A DNA stretch of 49,685 nucleotides from Bacillota bacterium (GCA_023439125.1 JAEXOU010000017.1:1-49685), one strand, 5' to 3'. Positions 32,899-42,036 are shown, counted from the stretch's first letter. Translations and numbers: made by a program. Notes: generated by a model from the letters alone, not told the origin.

Positions 32899-35034
32899 TT
32901 AATAATCATCTTCCTTGTAAATATAGTCTTCTGTTCGGCTTAGCTCATACATATCATTTCCAGATTGAATGGCATTAATTTTGTCTCCAGGTACTACACT
33001 CGGTAAGGTAGCAACTAACAGATTTTTATTTATGAAGATTGTATTGTAGTGCTCATCATTCACGTAAATTTTACTGAACGGAGTGAAATTTCTACCATTA
33101 ATAACAAGAAGTCCATCCTCCCCATCAGTAGTGGAAGCAACAAAATCAGCAGTGAGAAGCCTAATTTTGCTTGTTCCCATCTGAATCTTTGTTGGAGTGT
33201 ACGGATTAATACCTCCGAAGCATTCCATATCACCATAAAGCATATCATAAACTAAAACCTGCAATTCATCTAAGTAAATATCAGATCCCATCTGTGTTTG
33301 GTGAAGCTTTGTAATCAAACCTTCATGAATATCGAGGCGATCAAGCACAGTTGCTGATAATTGATATGCTTCGACATCTTCATTAACTAAATCAATATCA
33401 TAATTTGACCAAATAATATATTCCGTATCATATAAATTCCCATTCGTTAAATTGGTCTCATCAATTTGGAAACCAGGCAAATGGTCACCATATATAACTA
33501 ATACTGTTTTTTCATCTCGCTCACTTAGTGCATCTGTCAAATCCTTGATAAATTGATCCATTTCGTATATTTGATTCACATAGTAAAGAAGTGGATAGTA
33601 AAGATCGCTTGATAACTCATCGGTAAGGGTTACATTAATCGAAGGATTTTCCAGTACTTCGCTATCGGGATAGCTACCGTGACCTTGGACTGAAATGGTA
33701 TAAACATAATCTTGAGTTCTCGTGGAGTCTAAAACCTTAAGGATCTCAGAGGTTAACACATCATCTTTTGCCCAATTTAATGGAGTGCGCTCAACATTGT
33801 TCATATACTCGATACTAGTAAAGGTATCAAATCCAAGTTGAGAGAAAACGAGGTGTCTGTCATAAAAGGTAGCAGTATTATTATGAATAGCATGCGTACT
33901 ATATCCTAAATTCTTTAAATTGTAACTTGAACTTTCGCACGTTTTCTCTTGTAATATCGTTTTATATGGATATTCTCCAGGTCCAAAAAAGTCAAGGTTC
34001 ATCCCTGTGATAATCTCAAATTCTGTATTAGCTGTTCCTGCTCCAACACTTGGTACGCTTAAGAAACCAGAAGAGTAGGCATTTTTTAATGCACGAAAGT
34101 TAGGAATTGGATCTTTGCTAAATTCAGCACCAATAATTCTTGTTGGATCAAAGAACGATTCAAGTTGAAGAAAAATAATGTTAGGAGTTTGTTCATCTGC
34201 TGTCGTAGCTGGAGGCAATGGAGTTGGAGTTGGAGTCGGTGCAACTGTAGGAGATGGAATCGTAGTAGCAACTGGTGATTCTGTTACAGATACAGTTGGT
34301 TCAATCTCAGATGAGGTAAGAACCTTGTCTTGTTCGACAGCATCTACAATCGTATTTACAACTTCTGTTGAGTAAATATCTGGTTTATCCACTCCAGTAT
34401 TGATAATACCATTAATAAAACAGTACGGTAATCCATACATGTGATATGCATTCGCTATATTTCCAAAATTCTTAGCCAGTAAACCTGTCTTCATTCCAAC
34501 TTGAGCCAAGCCAAAGGAAGATGCAAAAATAACGGAGGAGAAGATTGCTAATTTTAAGTATGATATTTTTCGATCATACTTTTTGGATTTTTTATAAATA
34601 ATGATGCAACCTGCAACAATAAGTAACAGTAGTACAACAGCTAAGATGATATGATAGAATTTTAAGTAATACTGCCATATGTCAATTGCCGACTTTATTA
34701 GAGTAATATCAGTTGCAGTAAATGGAGTAGTTCGAAATTGTAACAATATAAAATCGATAATACCAATCATAATCCAAACAATTGAAACTAATGAAAACAC
34801 AAATGTCCTACGTCGAAAAAACAAAGCTATGGACAAAGTTGCCATAATAATAAGTGCGTTGTATAGAAAAACGAGTGGATTAGTAAAAAGGTATATAAAT
34901 GCTTTAAAAACTGAGCGTCTTGATAAGATTTCGATCAAGAAATTCAATACAAGTGACAGCCAAACACATTGAATGATTGGTAGGCTTAATTTTAGCTTTA
35001 TTTTATTAAAGTGAATACGTAATTTTTCTTTCAT
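32899..35034 (-). CDS. LTA synthase-family (sulfatase fold) phosphoglycerol transferase
   Basis: The 711-residue membrane enzyme probably moves phosphoglycerol units to a cell-envelope polymer. Five N-terminal membrane helices (to about 190) are followed by a Thr/Pro-rich spacer (about 240-272, with TPTPTPLPP). The sulfatase-like outer domain (about 280-600) has LQLESFFDP near 290, the catalytic Thr in GTANTEFE near 335, and YGDHLPG near 516. The last ~85 residues form an IPT/TIG-like beta domain (GLLVINGRNFTPFSKIYVN) that classic LtaS lacks. GAGGGGG precedes the ATG. The exact polymer is unknown. Confidence 0.87.
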   Translation of the reverse strand: MKEKLRIHFNKIKLKLSLPIIQCVWLSLVLNFLIEILSRRSVFKAFIYLFTNPLVFLYNALIIMATLSIALFFRRRTFVFSLVSIVWIMIGIIDFILLQFRTTPFTATDITLIKSAIDIWQYYLKFYHIILAVVLLLLIVAGCIIIYKKSKKYDRKISYLKLAIFSSVIFASSFGLAQVGMKTGLLAKNFGNIANAYHMYGLPYCFINGIINTGVDKPDIYSTEVVNTIVDAVEQDKVLTSSEIEPTVSVTESPVATTIPSPTVAPTPTPTPLPPATTADEQTPNIIFLQLESFFDPTRIIGAEFSKDPIPNFRALKNAYSSGFLSVPSVGAGTANTEFEIITGMNLDFFGPGEYPYKTILQEKTCESSSYNLKNLGYSTHAIHNNTATFYDRHLVFSQLGFDTFTSIEYMNNVERTPLNWAKDDVLTSEILKVLDSTRTQDYVYTISVQGHGSYPDSEVLENPSINVTLTDELSSDLYYPLLYYVNQIYEMDQFIKDLTDALSERDEKTVLVIYGDHLPGFQIDETNLTNGNLYDTEYIIWSNYDIDLVNEDVEAYQLSATVLDRLDIHEGLITKLHQTQMGSDIYLDELQVLVYDMLYGDMECFGGINPYTPTKIQMGTSKIRLLTADFVASTTDGEDGLLVINGRNFTPFSKIYVNDEHYNTIFINKNLLVATLPSVVPGDKINAIQSGNDMYELSRTEDYIYKEDDY

Positions 35035-35327
35035 ATGAATCCCCCTCAGAAAAGTGAAAAACGCCGTAAATGCGTGAAACTAAATATTTCATATAAATGG
35101 ATGAATACTAGTGTAACACAAAATTATTTTTTTTCAAATACTTCTTTCTTAAGATTAGATAAAGCGTTTTTTGAGTGGGAAATTGAATCTGAAATTGAAA
35201 AAATAAACTAAGTATTAAAAAAAATTAAAATTTTGAGGTTAGATATTGTAAATTTGGAATATTATAACTATAATAGGAAAGCTATGAGCTTGGTAATATG
35301 CAAATCCGATTGGAGTGTAGGTAAGTT
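35035..35327. other. Divergent spacer between the LTA-like gene and truA
   Basis: These 293 bases are very AT-rich and carry no open frame or structured RNA that I recognise. They must hold the promoters of both divergent genes. Poly-A and poly-T stretches lie at 35126-35137 and 35218-35230. Confidence 0.45.
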
Positions 35328-36128
35328 ATGCAAGTTGATGATAAGAAAATTAATAATATAATGATAACATTAATGTATGATGGAACCTGCTATAAAGGAT
35401 GGCAACGACTAAAGGATGAGTCAGACTATAAAAGTACAATCCAAGGACTTCTTGAAACAACATTAAGTGAGATTCTTATGGAGTCGATTCAAGTGATTGG
35501 TTCTGGAAGAACAGATGGTGGAGTTCATGCATTACAGCAAGTTTGTAATTTTCACACGGTTCGTGATATAAGTACTGAGAAAATTAAAAAGGAAATGAAT
35601 CTTAAGTTACCACTGGATATAAGAGTGCTTGCAGCTTGTAAAGCACAACCAAACTTTCATGCAAGATATGATGCTATTAGTAAAGTATATGAATATCGAA
35701 TTGATACGAGAGAAAGAGAAAGCGTATTTACAAGAAAGTACACATATCCAAATCACGGTGAACTTAATATAGAGAATATGATGGAAGCAGCAAATTACCT
35801 AATTGGTACTCATGATTTTAAAGCATTTTCAACCGATCGAAAAGATGGAAAATCAACAATTCGTACCATTCATGACATAAAAATCTACCGTGTTGTCGAC
35901 AAAAACAGATCGGAAGTTAGATTAGAATGTAGTGGAGATGGTTTTTTACATCATATGATTCGTATCATTGCAGGTACATTAGTTGAAGTTGGTAGAGGGA
36001 AACGGACAATCGATAGTGTATCAGAAGCCTTGCTTAGCAAAGAACGTTGTAATGCAGGAGAACTTCTATATCCACAGGGTTTATTTTTAAAGCGAGTAAA
36101 TTACAAATTTAATAATGATGTAGGGTAA
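35328..36128 (+). CDS. truA: tRNA pseudouridine(38-40) synthase
   Basis: The enzyme turns uridines 38-40 of the tRNA anticodon arm into pseudouridine. The 266 residues show YDGTCYKGWQ near the start, the catalytic Asp in GSGRTDGGVHALQQVCNF (about 59-76), RYDAISKVYEYRI and the C-terminal FLHHMIRIIAGTLVEVGRG motif. GGAG lies about 15 bases and TAGG about nine bases before the ATG. The product is full-length. It is probably monocistronic. Confidence 0.95.
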   Translation: MQVDDKKINNIMITLMYDGTCYKGWQRLKDESDYKSTIQGLLETTLSEILMESIQVIGSGRTDGGVHALQQVCNFHTVRDISTEKIKKEMNLKLPLDIRVLAACKAQPNFHARYDAISKVYEYRIDTRERESVFTRKYTYPNHGELNIENMMEAANYLIGTHDFKAFSTDRKDGKSTIRTIHDIKIYRVVDKNRSEVRLECSGDGFLHHMIRIIAGTLVEVGRGKRTIDSVSEALLSKERCNAGELLYPQGLFLKRVNYKFNNDVG

Positions 36129-36296
36129 GAGGAAGTAATAAGGTGTTATATGATTAAGAGCATCGTTATTAAAATATTTTATTGTAAAGCATTCTAATAT
36201 AGGTATAAATTCCTTGAATTTACAAACAATATAGTCATAGCAATATTTTAATGACATGCATCTAAGTTTGACGAAGTAAATGGAGGAATATTCTAA

Positions 36297-36842
36297 ATGA
36301 AGGCAACAGGAATCGTAAGACGCATAGATGATTTGGGAAGAGTGGTTATTCCTAAGGAAATAAGAAGAACTTTACGTATTCGTGAAGGAGATCCACTTGA
36401 AATTTTTACAGACCGCGAAGGAGAGATAATTTTAAAGAAGTATTCTCCAATTGGTGAGCTTGGTCAGTTTGCAAAACAGTATGCTGACTCCATTGGTCAT
36501 ACAACAGGACACATTGTTGCAATCGCAGATAAAGATCAATTTGTTGCTATCTCTGGAGGCGGAAAGAAAGATTGGGTTACAAAGCCAATCAGCAAAGAAC
36601 TAGAAGCATTGATCAATGATAGAGAAACTGTTATGGCTGCAAGAGAGGAAAAAGGATTTATTCGTATCACACAGGATGATGAAGATATTGCATATCAAGT
36701 AATATCGCCTATTATTTGTGAAGGTGATGCAATTGGTGCAGTTTTAATCTTAACAAGAGATGCGAAAACTAAGCTTGGAGAGGTTGAGAATAAGTTAGCC
36801 GCTACAGCAGCAGCTTTCTTAGGAAGACAGATGGAAAATTAA
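36297..36842 (+). CDS. spoVT: Stage V sporulation protein T, forespore regulator
   Basis: SpoVT is a DNA-binding regulator that tunes sigma-G-dependent genes in the forespore. The 181-residue protein has the AbrB-type DNA-binding N terminus MKATGIVRRIDDLGRVVIPKE (parts: ATGIVRRIDDLGR, then VVIPKEIRRTLRI) and a GAF domain (about 56-178). TGGAGGA precedes the ATG by eight bases. In Bacillus spoVT lies between mfd and yabN; the same neighbourhood is kept here with extra genes inserted. Confidence 0.96.
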   Translation: MKATGIVRRIDDLGRVVIPKEIRRTLRIREGDPLEIFTDREGEIILKKYSPIGELGQFAKQYADSIGHTTGHIVAIADKDQFVAISGGGKKDWVTKPISKELEALINDRETVMAAREEKGFIRITQDDEDIAYQVISPIICEGDAIGAVLILTRDAKTKLGEVENKLAATAAAFLGRQMEN

Positions 36843-36927
36843 GAATGACATATTTGAGGAGAAGATACATTACAGCCCGGGTAACATAGTGGTGTATCAG
36901 CTCCTCTTTTTTACTTAAAACGATTGG

Positions 36928-37193
36928 GGTGTCAAAAGTCCTTAAGAAAGAAGCCTGACGTCATTTTGCACGAAGAAATGTTATGAGTATGTGATGACAA
37001 ACATAATTTATCCGCAACACGCTTTCGCTTGAATGAAGTTTGTAACGGTACGTAAGGGCCTAAAATACAGGCCCTTACGTACCGACGACTTCATAACAGT
37101 ATGCTCCTAATTCATGTTTGTCATCCCATTTTTAGCAAGTCTATCTATGTGCAAAAATGACGAATGAAATTAGTGAAAAGTACTTTTGACACC
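36928..37193 (+). repeat. Full-length palindromic MITE-like element (copy C, 266 bp)
   Basis: The ends are inverted repeats: GGTGTCAAAAGT (36928-36939) and its complement at 37182-37193. The centre is a perfect 15-base stem (37047-37061 with 37069-37083) around a seven-base loop. Both arms carry diverged inverted copies of a GTCATTTTTGCAC motif and of GATGACAAACAT. There is no open frame for a transposase. Parts recur at 12553, 26126 and 40159. I could not see a clear target-site duplication. Confidence 0.85.
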
Positions 37194-37294
37194 TAGTCAT
37201 TTTTTATATGTCCTCTACCAGTAAAATTATATTGACAGAAACTTTAAGAAATAGTAAATTCTAATAGAATTTATACTTTTACTAGGGAGAAAAT

Positions 37295-38617
37295 ATGAAA
37301 AAAAGGTACGGATTAATAACGTCTATTACAATGATTACAGGAATTGTAATAGGTTCAGGGATTTTTTTTAAGTCAGATGATGTATTACGTTACACAAATG
37401 GGAATATGTTACTTGGAATCGTTGTGTTTGCAATTGCTGCAATCGCAATTATCTTCGGATCATTAACAATTTCTCAACTAGCAGCAAGAATAGATACTCC
37501 AGGTGGAATTATTGGATATATGGAGACCTTTGTTAATCGAAGGATGGCTGGAGCAGCTGGATGGTTTCAAATGTTTTTATATTTTGCCCCAATTATCGCT
37601 GTAGTTGCATGGGTAACAGGTCTATACATGTGTCAGCTGTTTCATATTGAGGCAACAACAAAAAATAGTAGTATGATAGCTGTTATCGCATTACTTGTAA
37701 TCTTTGGAATGAATGCTATTTCAGCTGCTCTTGGTGGAACTTTTCAAAATATTGCGATGATAATAAAAATAATACCACTAGTTATTATTGCAATCACTGG
37801 TATCCTTTGGGGTAATCCAATGGAAATTGCTAAAAATGACATTAATGCAATTTCTCATACAGCAATCTCCTCTAGTTGGATTGCTGCATTTGCACCGATT
37901 GCATTCTCTTATGATGGTTGGTCTGTAGCAACTACAATTTGTCATGAGATTAAGAATAGCAAAAAAAATCTTCCATTAGCAATGATCATAGCACCAATTG
38001 TAGTGCTTGCTTGTTACTTACTGTATTTTGTAGGAATTACGTCTTTAGTTGGTGTAAATGCTGTTATTGAGCAGGGGAACGATTCTGTTTATACGGCGGC
38101 AAACCAGATTTTTGGAGGAATTGGAGCAAAATTAATCCTTGTATTTGTTATAATTTCCGTTCTTGGAACATTGAATGGATTAGTATTGGCATTTATACAA
38201 TTACCTTATTCCTTAGCAATTCGAAAAATGCTGCCATGCTCCAAGCTACTGACAAAACAATCGAAACATTTTGGACATATGCCAGTCTATTCTGCGCTTA
38301 TAGCCTTTGGATTATGTTTATTTTGGGTTCTTATAAATTATATAACACAAGTAAATGCTATCCCGGGAGATGTATCTGAAGTTCCCGTGTGCTTAAGCTA
38401 TGTTCTATTCGCTGTGTTGTACATTACAGTTATGAAACTTAGAAAACAAGGTGAGATTAAAGGGAACATGATGGGATATATTGTACCAGGGTTTGCGATC
38501 TTAGGCTCCATCATTATTGTAGGTGGTACAATTTCACATCCGTCTTTTATGTTTTATGTTATTATTGGTGCTATCATTAGTTTACTTGGTTATTGGTATA
38601 GCACACGTAATGAATAG
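37295..38617 (+). CDS. APC-family amino acid permease
   Basis: The 440-residue protein has about twelve membrane helices. The first helix region GIVIGSGIFFKSD (about 16-28) is the conserved APC substrate-site motif, and FSYDGWSVATTICHEIKN (about 204-221) is the second. It should import an amino acid or exchange two of them; the specific substrate cannot be read. CTAGGGAG precedes the ATG. It sits directly behind the palindromic repeat at 36928. The next gene follows after 41 bases, so they may share a transcript. Confidence 0.88.
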   Translation: MKKRYGLITSITMITGIVIGSGIFFKSDDVLRYTNGNMLLGIVVFAIAAIAIIFGSLTISQLAARIDTPGGIIGYMETFVNRRMAGAAGWFQMFLYFAPIIAVVAWVTGLYMCQLFHIEATTKNSSMIAVIALLVIFGMNAISAALGGTFQNIAMIIKIIPLVIIAITGILWGNPMEIAKNDINAISHTAISSSWIAAFAPIAFSYDGWSVATTICHEIKNSKKNLPLAMIIAPIVVLACYLLYFVGITSLVGVNAVIEQGNDSVYTAANQIFGGIGAKLILVFVIISVLGTLNGLVLAFIQLPYSLAIRKMLPCSKLLTKQSKHFGHMPVYSALIAFGLCLFWVLINYITQVNAIPGDVSEVPVCLSYVLFAVLYITVMKLRKQGEIKGNMMGYIVPGFAILGSIIIVGGTISHPSFMFYVIIGAIISLLGYWYSTRNE

Positions 38618-38658
38618 TTAGTTATAATGAGTAATAGATTAGTAAGAAGGAGTAAAAC

Positions 38659-38982
38659 ATGGAAGGCAATAGTACATTTCAAAATATCTATGAAGTAGTA
38701 AAGGAAATACCTTATGGGACAGTAGCATCATATGGTCAGATAGCAGCTCTTGCAGGAAATCGAAGACTAGCAAAAGTGGTGGGATATGCATTACATGTTA
38801 ATCCAAATCCAGAGAAAATTCCTTGTTATCGTGTTGTAAATGTAAAGGGAGAGGTCTCAAAAGCTTTTGCTTTTGGTGGTGAAAATCGACAACGAGAGCT
38901 ATTAGAAAAAGAAGGAGTTCAATTTCTTGAAAATGGATGTGTTGATATGAACCGGTTCCGTTGGAGTAAGCAGGTATTTTAA
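38659..38982 (+). CDS. MGMT-family DNA alkyltransferase domain protein
   Basis: The 107-residue protein consists of only the DNA-binding/alkyltransferase domain. It has IPYGTVASYGQIAALAG (about 17-33), an Ala/Gly-rich helix, and the active-site box IPCYRVV (about 54-60) with Cys56 kept. Alkyltransferase-like proteins have Trp or Ala in place of that Cys, so this one could still accept an alkyl group. Tyr replaces the usual His in PCHRV. Full-length Ogt/Ada enzymes are about 160-180 residues, so the N-terminal ribonuclease-like domain is missing. Confidence 0.85.
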   Translation: MEGNSTFQNIYEVVKEIPYGTVASYGQIAALAGNRRLAKVVGYALHVNPNPEKIPCYRVVNVKGEVSKAFAFGGENRQRELLEKEGVQFLENGCVDMNRFRWSKQVF

Positions 38983-39076
38983 TTCATTACAAGGGAAGTA
39001 GCGAACTGCTTCATCTTGTTGGAATGGATATAAATTTTTAGCATATAGTTAATAATAATTGCTAAAGGTAGCTTCC

Positions 39077-40087
39077 ATGAAAAAGAGAATATTATCAATT
39101 GACGGCGGAGGAATGCGAGGTATTGTCTCCGCTGTTTTGTTACAAAGCTTGGAAGAGAAATTATGTGAGCATAGCGGGAATCCAAAAGCTAGAATTGGAG
39201 ATTACTTTGACCTGATTGCGGGAACAAGTACAGGATCAATATTAACTGTATTATATCTGTTTCCAAATGAGCGTGGTGAATCGAAATATTCCGCTAGAGA
39301 AATCACGCAAATGTATATTGACTATGGTAACTATATATTTCATCGGCAATGGACATATCCTTTTTGGGGGGCAAAATATACAAATAAGTATTTTGAGGAA
39401 GTGTTAAAATCATATTTTGGGGAAAGCACACTAGGAGAGTTAAGGAAACCTTGTCTATTAACATCGTACGATATTACCAAAAGGAAAGCTGTTTTTTTTA
39501 ACTCTGTTTCAGGTCGGGCTGATAATTATCGAAATTATATGTTAAGAGATGCTATTTTATCTTCGACGGCCGCACCTACTTATTTTCCACCAACGTGCTT
39601 GAAAGCTCGCAATAGTTGCTATGGATGTTTGATCGATGGTGGCGTTGTTGCAAACAATCCTACCTTGTGTGCCTTAATTGAGGGATTAAAGCTACCGGAG
39701 TGTAAAAGTCTTACTGACTTGATGACTGTTTCAGTAGGAAATGTTAAAATTACAAAATCGTATTCTTATAAAAAAGCAAAACTATGGAGTCTTCTTAATT
39801 GGGCAATACCAATGTTTGATATTATAATGGATGGGAGCGAGCAAACGGTAGACTATCAAATGAGGCTTTTATATAAATCAATCAATGAGCCGCAGGATTA
39901 TATAAGAATGCAGTTAAAAACAGAAGAAAGTATACCAAGGATGGATGATAGTTCACAAGAAGCAGTTGATGTTTTTTTAAAGTTTGGATATCGTTTAGCA
40001 GAAAAGGAGAAGGCTACAGTTGATTCACTTGCAAGGTTGCTGGTACGAGAAAAGCATGAATTAAGAAATACAATGCAATTATTATAA
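39077..40087 (+). CDS. Patatin-like phospholipase
   Basis: The 336-residue protein should hydrolyse acyl esters of lipids. It has the oxyanion-hole motif DGGGMRG (about 9-15), the nucleophile motif GTSTG with Ser51, and the Asp of DGGVVANNP near 188, which completes the Ser-Asp dyad. There is no signal peptide. ATG at 39077 follows AAAGG by eight bases; TTG at 39059 would add six residues. A patatin can serve as the effector of CBASS anti-phage systems, but no nucleotide cyclase gene lies nearby, so a housekeeping lipid role is more likely. Confidence 0.9.
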   Translation: MKKRILSIDGGGMRGIVSAVLLQSLEEKLCEHSGNPKARIGDYFDLIAGTSTGSILTVLYLFPNERGESKYSAREITQMYIDYGNYIFHRQWTYPFWGAKYTNKYFEEVLKSYFGESTLGELRKPCLLTSYDITKRKAVFFNSVSGRADNYRNYMLRDAILSSTAAPTYFPPTCLKARNSCYGCLIDGGVVANNPTLCALIEGLKLPECKSLTDLMTVSVGNVKITKSYSYKKAKLWSLLNWAIPMFDIIMDGSEQTVDYQMRLLYKSINEPQDYIRMQLKTEESIPRMDDSSQEAVDVFLKFGYRLAEKEKATVDSLARLLVREKHELRNTMQLL

Positions 40088-40095
40088 TAGGCATA

Positions 40096-40146
40096 AAGAA
40101 GTAGGTGAATGCAGAAATGAAGTTTTGCATAGCCCACTTCTTTTTC
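40096..40146 (+). terminator. Rho-independent terminator after the patatin gene
   Basis: AAGAAGTAGGTGAATGCA pairs imperfectly with TGCATAGCCCACTTCTT, followed by TTT. Confidence 0.7.
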
Positions 40147-40158
40147 TATTGCTATTTA

Positions 40159-40230
40159 TGTGTCATTTTGAACAAGGATATGTTAGGAGTATGGGATGAC
40201 AAACATAATTTATACGCAACACACTTTCGC
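40159..40230 (+). repeat. Fragment of the palindromic MITE-like repeat (copy D)
   Basis: It aligns with copy A from 12555 onward and with the left arm of the full copy: TGTCATTTTG, TATGGGATGACAAACATAAT and ACGCAACAC are shared. The similarity ends abruptly at CTTTCGC (40230). Neither terminal repeat is present. It lies just before the mazG promoter region. Confidence 0.78.
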
Positions 40231-40310
40231 AAGCCAAGTACATATTTTCGTGTTTTGTAACAGAATATGATATAATATTTGAAACAACTTGTGTATAAGG
40301 AGGTTCTGTT

Positions 40311-41000
40311 GTGGATAAATCATATAATTTTGAGGATTTTTGTGGAGTGATTGAGCAGTTACGCAGCGAAAATGGTTGTCCTTGGGATAAAAAACAAACG
40401 CATTCAAGTTTAAAACAGTGCCTTATTGAGGAAGCGTATGAAGTTTTACAGGGAATTGATGAGTATGAGCAATCGGAAGATTTTGATAACCTAAGAGAAG
40501 AGCTGGGAGATGTACTTTTACAAGTAGTTATGCATAGTGTAATTGCCAAAGAGGAGGGTATTTTTACAATTGATGACGTAATTGATGAGGTGGCAAAAAA
40601 AATGGTTCGTCGCCACCCTCATGTATTTGGAGATACAACGGCTGCAGGAACGGAAGATATCACAAGAAATTGGGACGAGATAAAAAAGGCAGAAAAAAAT
40701 AAAATAAATAAGAAGGATGATCTTTCCTCAATTCCAGTTGTATTCCCTGCTCTCATTCGCGCACAAAAAGTTATAAAGAAAAGTGAAAAATTAAAGTTGG
40801 AAGATGCAATACAATTTGATGAAGGATTAATTCAAGAAAAAATGGAAATTATTTTAGATGAAATGAAAGATGAGGAAAGCAAAAATAATGCTTTTGGAGC
40901 ACTCTTATTTGAGATTTGTAAACTAGGTCAAATACATTATTTGAATGCTGAAAACTGTCTTTCGGAGTTTATAAAAGAGTACATTAGGACAAAAGAGTAA
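40311..41000 (+). CDS. mazG: MazG-type nucleoside triphosphate pyrophosphohydrolase
   Basis: The enzyme hydrolyses NTPs to NMP and pyrophosphate and helps clear odd nucleotides. The 229 residues show NGCPWDKKQTHSSL (about 21-34), the metal-binding EEAYEV (about 42-47) and EELGDVLLQVVMHS (about 63-76), then RRHPHVFGD. Bacillus YabN fuses a methyltransferase-like domain ahead of MazG; here only the MazG part is present. The start is GTG at 40311 after a strong AAGGAGG. Confidence 0.93.
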   Translation: MDKSYNFEDFCGVIEQLRSENGCPWDKKQTHSSLKQCLIEEAYEVLQGIDEYEQSEDFDNLREELGDVLLQVVMHSVIAKEEGIFTIDDVIDEVAKKMVRRHPHVFGDTTAAGTEDITRNWDEIKKAEKNKINKKDDLSSIPVVFPALIRAQKVIKKSEKLKLEDAIQFDEGLIQEKMEIILDEMKDEESKNNAFGALLFEICKLGQIHYLNAENCLSEFIKEYIRTKE

Positions 41001-41250
41001 AAGATATGAAAAAAAAGGGCAAAAAACTTAAAAAATCTCGGTTGTTTTGGAAATAAATGCAGAAAATTCCTTGACAAATGCACCTAATAAGTTTATAAAT
41101 AGAGTGAAGGTGATTTTTAATGAATCTGGCATAATAACTAGTCGCCTGATTGCCCGTGAATGAAGAATACATTTCATATGGGGTGTGTGAATAATCTAAC
41201 ATGATTATTGAAAAAACTATTTAATAATACCTTAGAGGAGGAGTTTATCC
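41001..41250 (+). promoter_or_regulatory. Spacer with the hup promoter (TTGACA 41071, TATAAA 41094)
   Basis: TTGACA (41071-41076), 17 bases, TATAAA (41094-41099) is a near-consensus promoter, giving a leader of about 145 nt to the HU gene. I see no riboswitch in the leader. AGGAGGAG (41234-41241) is the ribosome site. Confidence 0.75.
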
Positions 41251-41526
41251 ATGAACAAAGCAGAATTAGTTGCAGCGATTGCAGAAAAAACAGAATTATC
41301 CAAGAAGGATTCCGAGAAAGCTTTAAAGGCATTTATTGATGTTGTTACTGAAGAATTAACTAAAGGTGAGAAAGTACAATTGGTTGGTTTTGGAACATTT
41401 GAAGTGTCTGCAAGACCTGAAAGAACTGGTAGAAATCCACAAACAAAAGCAGTTATTACAATCCCAGCTTCTAAAGCTCCTAAATTCAAAGCTGGTAAGG
41501 CTTTAAAGGATGTTATCAATAAGTAA
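41251..41526 (+). CDS. hup: HU-family DNA-binding protein
   Basis: The 91-residue nucleoid protein bends and compacts DNA as a dimer. It matches HU from end to end: MNKAELVAAIAEKTELSKKD, the GFGTFEVSARPERTGRNPQT arm with the Pro that inserts in DNA, and the KAPKFKAGKALKDVIN tail (each shown in part). A strong promoter and AGGAGGAG upstream fit high expression. In Bacillus no hup gene lies at this point between mazG and rqcP, but in clostridia it often does. Confidence 0.97.
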   Translation: MNKAELVAAIAEKTELSKKDSEKALKAFIDVVTEELTKGEKVQLVGFGTFEVSARPERTGRNPQTKAVITIPASKAPKFKAGKALKDVINK

Positions 41527-41562
41527 TAAGTGGAAAGTTGTCATAGGTAAACATAGGAACTT

Positions 41563-41597
41563 AGGCTGTTTTGAAGGATTTCAAAACAGCCTTTTTT
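41563..41597 (+). terminator. Rho-independent terminator of hup
   Basis: AGGCTGTTTTGAA pairs with TTCAAAACAGCCT around GGAT, followed by TTTTT. Confidence 0.9.
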
Positions 41598-41693
41598 CAT
41601 ATACAAAGAAATTCTGAATTACTTAGTATATGAAAAAAGACGTCCCCCAAAAGGATGCTACAACAAAAATGTGAATGAACTAAGAGGTGTAAT

Positions 41694-41933
41694 ATGAGAT
41701 TAGATAAATATTTAAAAGTTTCTCGCTTAATTAAGCGTAGAACAGTTGCAAATGATGCATGTGATGCTGGACGTGTTATGATAAATGATAAACCAGCAAA
41801 GGCATCTACGAATGTAAAGGTTGGAGATGTGATTGAAATTGGCTTTGGTGGAAAAGCTGTCCGAGTAGAAGTAACAAGCATTGCGGAAACTACAAAAAAG
41901 GATGAGGCTAAGGAACTATATAAATATCTATAG
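41694..41933 (+). CDS. rqcP: RqcP/YabO, S4-domain ribosome quality control factor
   Basis: The 79-residue protein is a single S4 RNA-binding domain (MRLDKYLKVSRLIKRRTVA at the start, AGRVMINDKPAKAS in the middle). RqcP works with RqcH to add Ala tails to peptides stuck on large ribosomal subunits. Size, sequence pattern and position behind mazG (yabN) all match B. subtilis YabO. AGAGGTG precedes the ATG. Confidence 0.93.
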   Translation: MRLDKYLKVSRLIKRRTVANDACDAGRVMINDKPAKASTNVKVGDVIEIGFGGKAVRVEVTSIAETTKKDEAKELYKYL

Positions 41934-42036
41934 TCGATTAAGCTCCATTACAGGTTACATGTACAAGAAGAGCATGATTTTAATATTCTCGCATATACAT
42001 AGTAGCAATAAGGATGTATAAAAGCGAGGAATGTAC

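Noticed and set aside
34086..34375. Open frames opposite the Thr/Pro spacer of the LTA-like gene (Gly/Val-rich on plus, Leu/His/Gln-rich on minus)
   Set aside because: They are produced by the repetitive spacer codons read in other frames, with no start signals.
39077..40087. Patatin as part of a CBASS anti-phage operon
   Set aside because: No cyclic-oligonucleotide synthase, Cap2/Cap3 or other partner is adjacent; neighbours are an alkyltransferase-like gene and mazG.
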